From: Lasiodiplodia sp. COLG20 | Lineage: Eukaryota > Ascomycota > Dothideomycetes > Botryosphaeriales > Botryosphaeriaceae | NCBI GenBank assembly: GCA_009801085.1 | Contig: VNWV01000005.1 | Location: 620,001 to 684,000, forward strand | Direction: 5' to 3' | DNA: 64,000 bases | Part shown: piece by piece, positions 52,601 to 62,405 of the stretch | Layout: every line of letters begins with the position of its first letter | Position numbering within the stretch: position 1 is the first letter of the stretch | Program-made: the position numbers and the translations under genes | The notes under the pieces: model-generated | Database searches by the model: none | What the model was told of the DNA's origin: nothing | What the model saw: the letters and a program-made list of their open reading frames with translations, nothing else

Positions 52601-54441
52601 AGTCTGATGTGGACACCGATAGGCCCGTTGATGGGGGCTCAGTCTTGCGCCAATTCTTGATTTGTTAGCGTCATCATTTGTGGGATTCCCAGGACATTTG
52701 TAGCATACGAGAAAGGCGAGGGGATACGTGATAAGGTTCGCCAAACGCATGGTGGGATTTTGGAGTTGATTAGATCTGGAGAGCCCCCGCCGTTACCTGA
52801 AGGCCGAAGCTGGGCTGTGTGGGAAGGTAAGGAAAGCCTTGCTAAGCCGAGAATGGGTTCCTTTATGAGCCGCATCACATTTCAGTTTTGCTTTTTTCAT
52901 CTAAAATTGGGCAGATGCTACATGTAAGACATGTTGATCAGTCGTTGCAGACGCGTTCTCGTCCACTCATTCATTTGCTACCAATGCCAAGCAGCCACAA
53001 AGATAAAAGGCTGTAAGCACTGACATCAAGATAGCATTAGTTTCCGGGCCAGGCGCAAGAAAATCACATTTTCGTAAGGCAAAGTCTTGTAAGACGGGTG
53101 GCTGCATCAAGCGGGCCGATGGTATGGCTAAGTTCAGCTCGATGTGGCAATGCATGAGACAGCATAGCCATAAATTGCCCCGCTCCATCCAAATGCAACA
53201 ATAAGCGAGAACATGAATTTATGTAACAAAGCTCTACGTCGCAAAAACTTCATATGGCACTGCAAATTTTGAGATAGATGTATTCTGGTCATGATTGGAG
53301 GGTTACTATTTGGTTACTAAGTCAGACCTCCGCTTCTCAGTAGCTGAGCTGCCATGGCGTAATGTACTGTCACGTCCATGCAGTAGTCAGGGGGCTGACC
53401 GACATGCGGAGGACGTGCAAGACCTGCAGTTCTGAGGCACCATATGCGGTGTGGGCTGTGCAGACTGGACACAATTCAGCTCATCCAGCGTCACTAAATG
53501 TCACAGGTTGAGCCACATACAGAGGGGTTTCACGTCCGACCGCTAGCGTGCATTTGTTTTTCTATGTATCGGATGCGCTAGCGGATGCAACCCATCACCC
53601 CACCTACACGAGAGCGCTCGTCCTTGTTACTGAGCCCTGTCATTCTTCAAACTAGCGGTCAAAAGAGCATCCCAGATACGACCAGGGATTGGAAAACGAC
53701 TTCTCAGTTTCACCCCCTTTGCGTATGCCAATCAATCAACTACAGGTTGCTAATGAACATGCATTCGAATGGAACATAAATTCCGACAATCCGTTTCATG
53801 TACTTTCATAGGTCTTAGAATATACCGGTCGGCCTAAAGCCTGACGCGCAATCAACTAATGACGAGGAGGAGCTGCTGAGGCTGGACGCCTCCGGAGACT
53901 CAACACATACATAGATAGACCTTTGTGTTGTTGTTTTGTTTCACCTGCACTTCAATCGGATCCAGGACTTTCGAAATATCGACGTCCGGACATACATCGA
54001 GACTCCGACTATCCGTACATTCCACGGGTAATGGGTCGTATATGAGAATGAACCTTACAAGGTACTCAACAGGACGTATTGAGGTGTGATGAGGTGTAAT
54101 GAATAGAATTTCCCCTTCAATGTTGACAGCCCCGAGGATGAGAGCTTATTTCTGGAAATAGTTGAAGTAGTGATACCATTTAGAATGATATGAACACTTT
54201 GGGAGTTGACGCATGTATACGGACATGAGTACAGCAGTCAAAACTATGGAAATGTTTCCAGATATCGGTTTCAACTGGCTATGGAGTGACTACAATGATT
54301 TCTTGGCGCATATCTGCTTGCTACAGGTGGCTCCCAGGCAGCACTCGACGCCGCACTGGCCTCCACCGTGCCGCATACAAAAGCCGGTCGCTGCCGCCTC
54401 TACTGCCTTGACAACTTCAACACGTAAGTTACCCGACCACT
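52601..54441. other. Intergenic region, no gene seen
   Basis: About 1.8 kb between the divergent second NLR gene and the ankyrin gene. AT-rich stretches alternate with GC-richer ones. Frames at 53585-53779 and 54213-54452 lack support. No tRNA or repeat was recognised. Confidence 0.4.
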
Positions 54442-56025
54442 ATGAACTTTGATGACCTGCTCACGGCCGAATTTCTTGCCCTGCGCAGAGAAAACTACCC
54501 GCTGCACCTCGCCGCCCGCGCCGGCGACACCGACCAACTCCAGACGCTCATCGCGTCCGGCCAACACAACCTCGAACGCCAACACTTCAGCCACGGAACC
54601 CCTCTACACGCCGCCGTGTACTTCGACCAGGTAGGTGCCACCAAACTGCTCATCTCCAAAGGCGCGAACATAGAAGCACGCGCACCGGACGCGTACGGCC
54701 AACCGTGCGATACGCCGCTCACGCTTGCGGCCCGCATCGGCCACGCGGCTGTCGCCAAGCTGCTTTGGGATGCGGGGGCGCAACGGTGCGTGCAAACTAA
54801 TCAGGGCCTAATTACACCGCTGGAGCTTGCTGCGTTTGGTGGGTTCAGCAGCCTTGTCCGTGACCTGTTGGCTTGGGAGGAGGATGGCTGGTCCGACAAC
54901 ACGCTGGAGGGTGCAATTCTGGATGCCGCATCGCGATGGCAAGTAGAGGTTGTCAAAGTGCTGCTCGAATCGACTAAATTCGACCAAGATATATTGAGTG
55001 TGGCGCTCGTGGAAGCAGCAGGCCCCAAGCGCGAACAATTTGAAGAGATTCGCGGACCACCGTATGTGGACACGGACTCCGCCGCTCAGCGTCAGCTTCT
55101 TGAAGTACTGCTGGCAGCCGGTGCAGATATCGAGTACCCCCACCCGGGGAAAAGAGCCTGTGCGGTGCATGTTGCAGCGTCAGACCCCGTAGCTATCGAG
55201 GGAATGCGGACCTTGATCGAGAAAGGAGCAAACTTGGACGCCCAAGATGCTCGGGGGTTTACTACACTTCACATAGCCATCTCTTTCAGAAAACGTCAAG
55301 GACTTACCACGCTGAGGAACGATGACACAGTAAGGCTACTGATCCAGAGTGGAGCTTCACCAGACATCCCCGACATCCAAGGCGAAACCCCAATGCACAA
55401 AGTAGCACGCCTTGGCCCCCTCTCATTCGTCCAGCTCTTACTCGATCATGGCGGCGCCGACATCAACAAAACAAGCTCGACCGGCTGGACCCCGCTCATG
55501 TACGCCATGAGCTCCAACTCAAACTTCCCCACCCGCCTCAGTCTGGTTTCCTTGTTGCTTGAGCGAGGTGCCAATGCCCGCGCCGCCTCTGCCGAAGGCT
55601 GGACGGCACTGCATCGAGCTGCCGACACCGGCCCCTATTTCCGCAGCAGCGATGCCGACGACGCGGCCGCCGTGGTTGAGTTACTCCTTGCGCATGGAGC
55701 TGACGTCGGGGCTCGTGCTGTGGCGCCTGTGTATAGCACTCGTCAGAGGCTGGAGGGGCAACGACTGAAAGCTGTGATGGTCAAGCTTGCAAATTCGAAG
55801 CGTGGGGGGATGATAGTCAGCGGCCAGACGCCGTTGCACTGGGCCGCCGAGAATGGCGTCATTCCTGTGCTGGAAACTCTGTTGCGGCACGGCGCTGATC
55901 CATTGGCAAAGGATGGGACGGGGGCCACGCCCGCTGATCGCGCTTTGTCGTCACCGAAGACGGGGTATACAGCAGCTCAGAAAGAGCTGGTGGTGGAGTT
56001 GTTATCGGGACCACGGCGGGTGTAG
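54442..56025 (+). CDS. Ankyrin-repeat protein
   Basis: Intronless, 527 aa. Almost the whole protein is ankyrin repeats, about ten, with the canonical TPLHxAA and LLxxGAD pattern. Examples are YPLHLAARAGD near residue 17, TPLHAAV, TPLTLAARIGHAAVAKLL, TTLHIAI, TPMHKVARLG, TALHRAAD and TPLHWAAENG near residue 460, followed by GHGADP-like turns. There is no other domain, signal or membrane segment. Two repeats are interrupted by longer loops (about residues 180-250 and 280-310). The protein is probably a cytosolic or nuclear scaffold that binds another protein; the partner is unknown. Ankyrin repeats are one of the standard sensor types in fungal NLR proteins, so the position beside two NLR genes is suggestive, but this gene has no NTPase of its own. 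Confidence 0.88.
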   Translation: MNFDDLLTAEFLALRRENYPLHLAARAGDTDQLQTLIASGQHNLERQHFSHGTPLHAAVYFDQVGATKLLISKGANIEARAPDAYGQPCDTPLTLAARIGHAAVAKLLWDAGAQRCVQTNQGLITPLELAAFGGFSSLVRDLLAWEEDGWSDNTLEGAILDAASRWQVEVVKVLLESTKFDQDILSVALVEAAGPKREQFEEIRGPPYVDTDSAAQRQLLEVLLAAGADIEYPHPGKRACAVHVAASDPVAIEGMRTLIEKGANLDAQDARGFTTLHIAISFRKRQGLTTLRNDDTVRLLIQSGASPDIPDIQGETPMHKVARLGPLSFVQLLLDHGGADINKTSSTGWTPLMYAMSSNSNFPTRLSLVSLLLERGANARAASAEGWTALHRAADTGPYFRSSDADDAAAVVELLLAHGADVGARAVAPVYSTRQRLEGQRLKAVMVKLANSKRGGMIVSGQTPLHWAAENGVIPVLETLLRHGADPLAKDGTGATPADRALSSPKTGYTAAQKELVVELLSGPRRV

Positions 56026-56228
56026 TTGGTCTTCACTGTATCTCAATGATGAGGTTCGAATGGTGAGTGGTATCTAAGTGAACCGGATGCAAATTGATGT
56101 TATCTTTTTTAGTCCCTATCTTTACCGCCGAAGAGCTACTAAAAGAAATCGTTACCTTTTTTTCAAGGAAAAACAGTTTGACTAAGGGATCTTTCTCACA
56201 TGCTCCCAGCAAAGCCTGATCTAACCCC

Positions 56229-57119
56229 CTATTTAACTTCAGTATACGCCTCCAACCCATCATGCAGCTTCCCAAAAACACCCCCATGCCAACCCCTCAC
56301 CTGCTCCCACTCGCCCTCCGGCAGCGTCGCATGCATCATCCGCAACCACGCACCAACGATCATATCCGCATAGCACGCCCTCTCCCCCCGCAAAAACGGG
56401 CCCCCCGCCTCCCTCTCAAACAGCTTCGCCAACCCGCCCAGCGTCTTCCGAAACGACTCCATCATCTTCGTCCGCGCCTCTCCCACCAGCGCAAAGTCAT
56501 CCCACGACTTCACCCCCGCCCGCTTCACGAATAGTGCCTTCACATCCGCCTCACTCGCCGGATCGAACGGAAACCCCCCCGTCGTCAGCTGCACGTGCGC
56601 CGTGAACGCCGCATCCACGTTAACATTGAACCGCGCGTACGCCGCGTACTCACCATCATCCCGGCAAGCGGACAGCGGGACCAGGAAGGCCATGCTCTGA
56701 TCAACGACGTAGTCGAGCGTCTGACCTGCGGCGGGGAAGAGGTCCCCCGCGCCTGCGTCCGGATACGTGCGCTGCAGGTACGCGGCGATGTCGAACGAGT
56801 CGCCGACGGAGGCGTTGGTGGCCGGGTCCGAGATGATGGGCAGCGTGAAGAAGTCGGAGCCGTCGGCGAACTTGCGGCAGGGGGCCACGGCGAGGCTGCT
56901 GCGCACTTTGGCGATGTCGGGCAGCGCGACCCAGGTCGTCGTGTAGGGGAGGGCCTTGAAGTTGAGGGCGAAGCGGGTTTTCCAGGGGTTGGGGGAGCAG
57001 CAGGTTTGCGAGACGGGGGGACGCGTGGAGATGTCGTAGAAGACGATGGGATTGGATGATGGGGTTGACATGGTAGTGGTGGTAGGTGGTGAGGATGTGA
57101 TGGAGGGGGTTTCTCCCAT
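56229..57119 (-). CDS. Glutathione S-transferase-like protein
   Basis: Intronless, 296 aa. After a Thr/Ser/Pro-rich N-terminus of about 25 residues, a thioredoxin-like N-terminal domain begins (PIVFYDISTRPPVSQTC, then NPWKTRFALNFKALPYTTTWVAL), with the beta3/beta4 strand FFTLPIISDP and a following Asp-Ser pair (GDSFDIAAYL) that should bind the gamma-glutamyl group of glutathione. A helical C-terminal domain follows. This resembles fungal GSTs related to LigE-type beta-etherases. Catalytic Ser/Cys are plausible in the SQTCCSPNPW loop but not proven. Likely role: conjugation or thiol-dependent cleavage of a toxic or aromatic compound. A second ATG at 57071 would remove the low-complexity start. 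Confidence 0.75.
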   Translation of the reverse strand: MGETPSITSSPPTTTTMSTPSSNPIVFYDISTRPPVSQTCCSPNPWKTRFALNFKALPYTTTWVALPDIAKVRSSLAVAPCRKFADGSDFFTLPIISDPATNASVGDSFDIAAYLQRTYPDAGAGDLFPAAGQTLDYVVDQSMAFLVPLSACRDDGEYAAYARFNVNVDAAFTAHVQLTTGGFPFDPASEADVKALFVKRAGVKSWDDFALVGEARTKMMESFRKTLGGLAKLFEREAGGPFLRGERACYADMIVGAWLRMMHATLPEGEWEQVRGWHGGVFGKLHDGLEAYTEVK

Positions 57120-58595
57120 AGGCTAGATATTGTGTTTGTGAAGGGGGATGATTGCGTGATGGCGGGGTGAGATGTATCCCAAGTGTACTTATTTATATTC
57201 TGTTCTTCAGCTCGTGGCTGCGGAATTCTTCACATTCCACTGCGTTGCGCTTCATGTGGAGTAGATCTAGATGATTCATAATTACTTCGCGCGACGAGCT
57301 CTGATTGGCCCAGAGGCTCTAACTAGCTTAAACTGTTTACGCCGTTTGGGGTTACTGTTATTCACACGCTGAGCTAGTCCTCTTTCAGCAATCTTTCGGC
57401 GACGCGATCCCGCTCCTCCGAGGCTCTGACCAGTGAAATCATAATGCGACGCCCGTCCAAGATCCGCCTCATCTACAGGTCACGTGCACATCGCTCGGCC
57501 AGACACGTCTGCTACGCCACCAGCGGCCTAGCCTGAATCCCCCGATGATTCATCTGTCTATTGTACCGTCTAAGTTCCATGCTCGTTCCTTCGCTTACCA
57601 TCTATCTCCAAAACAAGAGATAGAAGAAAATAGATCCAACTGAAAAAGATGATTCATGGAGACAAGAACTTCACGGAAACCCGCCGGGACTGATATCGTG
57701 CAGGGGACTAGAGCGAACATGGGAAACCCAGCTACAATACCTAGACTGCAGACAGACACGCACGCCGCGCGGCAACTCAGCCCGCAAGATTGCAAGACAC
57801 TCGCTGAGTCAGAAATGACGCAGGAGAAGCAAGCCTGCAGGGCCAACAAACACCGGTCAAGAATCAAGAAACGAGACTCCAGGAAAAGGCCACAGCTTGC
57901 GGTCAAGGGAATGGCGGGCTCCAAGCTTCAACTCACCGGCCGATTAGTACTCAAGGAGGTGACCCATTGGAGTCCTGTGTGCGGTACGTTTTGTATTTTT
58001 TCTACGTCTCGAAGCACTAACCCCCTTTTGTCCTGGGCAAGTGCACGCTTGATAAGTGGCAGTCCCGTCGTATTCAATGATTCGTGAGGGCTAAGCCCAT
58101 ATCGTGGGAAGTTCATTGCGCCGGAAGATACCGGGCGTAATCTTTCTAGAAGGGTTGCGCAGAGACGTGCCAAAGGATCGAGCTTGGCAGGGGTCTGTAG
58201 CGGACGAGAGATTCTAGAATGCTTCTATTGCAAGGAATACGGGAACCTTAATCTGTCTTTAACAGCTTCTCGAATTTGCGAAGACCTATCCTATCTGTTC
58301 TATCGGGCCTTTCATTTTTTGCCAAAACCAGTCTATAAGAATACATTCTGTATGGGATACAAGCCCACCAAAAAGAAGAAACCCCGGGCCTCCAAAAAAG
58401 CGAAGAATACAGTATGGCGAACATTCCTGCCCCCGGTGAAAATTGCATGAAAGATGGAACAAACCGCTCACGAGTCCCACCCATCTCATTTCGAAATTAC
58501 CTTTGGTAAACAGCTTCTGTCAACATCTCCCCTGCAAAAACACCCCCGCACAACCATCAGCATTACCACCATTCATTTCGTTCCTTCTTTTCCGT
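57120..58595. other. Intergenic region containing a 5S rRNA-like relic
   Basis: No intact protein gene was recognised; short frames on both strands (57656-58087 plus, 57928-58173 minus) lack family patterns. The 57921-58000 stretch resembles the 3' half of 5S rRNA and is listed separately. The region just before 58595 is the 3' region of the sugar transporter gene. Confidence 0.4.
57921..57990 (+). pseudogene. Probable 5S rRNA relic (3' half only)
   Basis: The order GGCCG, TTAGTACT, GGAGGTGACC, then GGAGTCCTG and GTGCGGTACG, followed by TTTTGTATTTTTT, follows the 3' half of fungal 5S rRNA (TAGTACT, GGTGAC, GGGAATACC, then GTGTTGTATG and a T-run). The 5' half that should pair with the 3' end to close helix I is not recognisable upstream. 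It is therefore likely a truncated or diverged copy. Dispersed 5S genes and pseudogenes are normal in Pezizomycotina. A second, weaker 5S-like fragment may lie at about 58050-58150 (CCCGTC, TAAGC, ATACCGGGCG). Confidence 0.45.
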
Positions 58596-59874
58596 TTACC
58601 GAGCGCCACCCAGCGGCTTCTTGACAATCTCCCAGAACTTCTCGGGGCCGAGCTTGTAGTACATGAGACCAGCAAGGGCGATGCCGTAGCCAAAGATCTG
58701 GGTGCCGGTGACGGGGTCCCAGAAGATGACGACCGAGGCAACGACGAGCAGGATGTCCTTGAGGACACCGCACAGGGTGAGGGTGACGGCCGAGGTGCGC
58801 TTGATGAAGAGCACGACGGCGAAGTTGAGCATGAAGGCGACGCTGGCGTTGGCGATGAGGGTGAAGAAGCCGACCTTGGCGAGCTCGGCGCCCGTCAGCT
58901 TCGGGTACTCGAAGATGAGCGTGGGCAGCGCGTTGGTGAGCACCGTGGCGGGCGCGTAGTAGTACAGCGACACGAGCGGGTCCATCTTGAACTCGGGAGC
59001 CGACAGCACGCGCTGCACGAGCACGAGACGGGTGGCCTCGAAACCGACGCCCGACATCTGGATGATGAAGCCAAAGAGGTCGAACTTGATCTCGCCGACG
59101 GATGCGATGAAGACACCGATGACGATGAAGACGACCTGGTACAGCTTGCTGACGTTGGGCTGCGCCTGGCCAAGGGCCCAGGTCACGAGGAGCGTGACAA
59201 CGGCGTTGGTGGCCTGAAAAAATTTGTTAACACGTTGATCTTAAGTTGAGTTTTTATTTTTTCTGTGTTTTCAGGGAAAAGTGGGGGCTAGGGGCTTGGG
59301 AGCTGGTGAATTTGCGAGGAGCTTACCTTGAGCATCTGGATGAAAGAGACAGAGAGGTACAGGTAGGCGACGTTGCCGCAAATGAGAGACAGGGAGTTGA
59401 AGACGGCAATGGGCATGATGGCGCGCATGTAGACCTCGCGGGTCATGGGCACCTTGTGCCTGGAATCAAGCAGGTTGGTGTAGCGAGCCAGACATTGCGT
59501 CACAATGGTGGCGAAAGTCAAATGCCAGGTGGTGAGGAAGATGGCTTTGCATTTTGGTCAGTTTTGAAGCGATTGAGGGCTGTGATAGAACTCACGGAAA
59601 GAGAACTGCAGGGTGTGCAGAATCCACTTGTTGAAGAGAATGACACCGCCACTGGCAGCAATCCAGAAGCTGCGGAAGCGGTTAGTTTCGCGGATTGAGA
59701 CACTGAAGGAGCTGCGGCTGCTTACACGGCGAAGATCCAGACGGGGATGGCGGCGAGCTTGTCCTCGGGCTCCTGCTGAGTGGCGGGAGCGGGAAGGAAC
59801 TGGCTCGACTCTCTCTCGTCGTCGGAGACGTCGTCCGGGCCGCGAAGGTTAACGTCGTCCTTGGCGCTCGCCAT
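58596..59874 (-). CDS. Triose-phosphate transporter family (TPT/nucleotide-sugar) membrane protein
   Basis: Four exons on the minus strand: 59874-59726, 59669-59596, 59544-59327 and 59213-58596. Introns are 56, 51 and 113 bp, giving 352 aa. The N-terminal 45 residues are hydrophilic and acidic (DDVSDDERESS). The rest is nearly all hydrophobic, with about ten membrane helices and the TPT blocks ASGGVILFNKW, TTWHLTFATI, FNSLSLICGNVAYLYL, FIQMLKATNAV and LTLCGVLKDILLV. The family includes fungal Golgi and ER nucleotide-sugar and sugar-phosphate antiporters related to Sly41-type and plant pPT proteins. The exact substrate is not readable. Exon 2 is only 74 bp. The start lies just after a short run of G/A-rich sequence. 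Confidence 0.9.
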
Positions 59875-62405
59875 TGTGCGGGAATAAGGTGATGATAGGA
59901 AGGACGGGGGGATGAGGTTGTGTTGAGCTTCTTTGGGGCTGGCCTGCGGGAAAAGAAAGGACAGGTGTTTGCGCACGTGAAATTTTGCGCTACCGCATAT
60001 AGGGGGTACCAAAGTTCAGAAATTGAGATGGCGGGGATGAAACGGCGCTAGGGGGCTGTGCCGAATCCTAGGAATGTGCTGGCCGAATCAGAAAGCGCCG
60101 AAGTCTGGGAGAGATCATCGGTACGCGCGTTCTGGCGTCGCACCTGCGCTGCAAGCGAACAAGGCGAGCGGGATCATCGAGAATGCAAGCTTTTCACCCG
60201 CAACCCCCAGAAATTACGAGGAATTAACCCAGCGCGATTTTGCTAGCTTATCTCAAGCTTTATTCGCATCTGGCTTAGCCCGCGGAGATCGACCGCATCT
60301 CACCAAACTCTGTTTCCATCAAAACATGAGCGGACCCGCTGCGGCGCTACTTCTTCGTGTTCATCAAATTCATCTCCCTTCAATGGCCGCTGATTCGACG
60401 CACCTGCATCAACATCATTCAATGCGCCTGAATTCACTAGCAGCTGTCTTCATGCTTGGCATCTAGCGACAAAACGCCGACACTCACATCCTGGGCGCCG
60501 CAAGTCTCTTCCGTCTGTGGCATGGTATCGATGGCGTGCGACCAGGTCCCCACTCCAGCTGCGACGTTTCGTTCGCACACCATTCCGACCGCCCATTCTC
60601 CTCAACCCGCACCGCTTCTGGAGTGACTGATGAACTATCTGGCCATGAGGAACGTACCGAGGACGAGCTTGAAAAAAAAATCTGGAAAGGCTGAATGCGG
60701 CCTACGCTATCATCAGGCTTTTCTGCACTCGCGCTATCAGCCTTGAAAAAAAAAAAGAAAAAAAGGAAATAAGACGAAAACAACGCAGCGAGTCACAAGG
60801 CCTGATTCTTGCACGTTTGCTCTTCAAATTTCTCGGTTGTACGACCCAGTTCCTCATCCCGCCCGCAGACGGACCCAACGCAGACGGCCCAACCGCGTCG
60901 CAAACAAACCAATGCTGGATATCGCACTTCCTCTGGCCGTCCCGAAGCGTTGCTTGCACACCCACCTCAGGCTATTTCTCGACATTAGTGCTTGCGATCT
61001 CAGCGTGTCCAGTACTTCTTCGGCTTGTTTGCTGGCCTACAGCTGCCGGCTCGAGGGAGGTTGAAGTCGCAATATTGATACTGCATGATGGAGCTTGACC
61101 TCGGCCATACAGGTTCATCGTCCCATCCACACTGGAAACGCTGTCGTACGCTTGGTTTCATGGATGGCGTTGTACCAGGTGTGGGTTACCTTGCTAAGAG
61201 ATGCCCAGCTCGCCTACGACTTCACCTAGGAGGCCATGACTATTCTGATGGACCTCGGTGCAGAGGATCACCTTGCTAACAGGATCACCGGAGCTCTGTG
61301 ACAAGAAAACAAAGACACACTGATGGAGTGACTCGCGCTCAGGGCCGGTTTGGAAGTTCATGCCCTTTTTAAAAGGGGATTCGTCTTAATGGCAGGCTTG
61401 CATAGCCTTTCGGTAAATGTAAGTCGTATGTACCCCCTACTTACTCGATGCCATAACCCGGACCTGCTCTCCAAAGATTGGTCAACTCGGTAATCGCCAC
61501 CACATCGTTCGTGTAATCGTAGCTCCATTTGGCCCCCACCAGGCGCGCCCGTAATGATATCTTGCGTACGACATCTCTAGATACATTCCACAAGCTCTAC
61601 GCCCTTTGTATCGAGGTCATCCGCGTATCCATGGGTCCGGAGTAAGCGCTGGATACAACCATCTCACCGCCCGTGGAAACCAGAAGCCAGAACCAGAGAC
61701 AAGAACACCTCGCTGAGTAGATCCACTATAACCAGATCAAAAATCTACGAGCGGTGCATGTAATATGCGCCAGAAAGATTTGTTCGAAGTCCCACGCCGG
61801 ATGGTCCGTAATCCAAGGAGAAGACCTTGAAATTACCAATCAGCGGTCTTTCGAATATGCTGATGAGCCGAGCTTTTTCATTTAGACTTATGAACCAAAT
61901 CTCGCTCTAGAGAAACGAAGGTGATCCGTGTCCAAGGACGCAAAGGCTCCGAGGATCCACTTCCAGGTGCTTGCAAGAGCCGCACCCCCAAGGCTTTTCC
62001 AGGCTCTTCACGGTGATGATAGAAAATTCAATGCTCACTTAATTTCCACCACGGGATCTAGCAGTGTTTAAGCCATGTTCTTGCCACTGAACATTGCTTG
62101 GGACTGACTATAGCTGCTGATGATGTCAGACTCTGGAATTGAGACAACACAGACTATACAAACCTCGGATTGCGAACAACACCTGGTAGTCTACTCTTTG
62201 AAAAATTACGAAGTCAAGAGCTTGGACTGAGATGTTTTGGAAGGGTGCTGCAAAAAACGATACGTCTGGGCAACACCCAAGGCATGCAAAGTGCGCTGAG
62301 GAAGAAGGATGAAAACTCGAATATTCATAAACGTCTAGCCATTTCTAGTGAACAATGAGAGTATCTACACAAAGATCTAGGTCCAGCCTTTCCTCTACAA
62401 CCCCC
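59875..62405. other. About 2.5 kb without an intact gene; decayed sequence
   Basis: No complete gene is found on either strand. Plus-strand frames at 60058-60466 and 61085-61279 look like chance frames. The stretch 60680-60780 holds several A-runs. On the minus strand around 61440-62050, coding-like peptide pieces are spread over different frames with stops; this is listed as a pseudogene candidate. Confidence 0.35.
61440..62050 (-). pseudogene. Possible decayed gene, family unknown
   Basis: On the minus strand a frame of about 85 codons (61446-61690) with one internal TAG reads protein-like segments such as WSYDYTNDVVAITEL and SAYSGPMDTRM. Further upstream another frame gives SLDYGPSGVGLRTNLSGAYYM. 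Composition and block structure look like former coding sequence, but stops and frame changes break it. I recognise no family. Chance is the main alternative. Confidence 0.25.
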
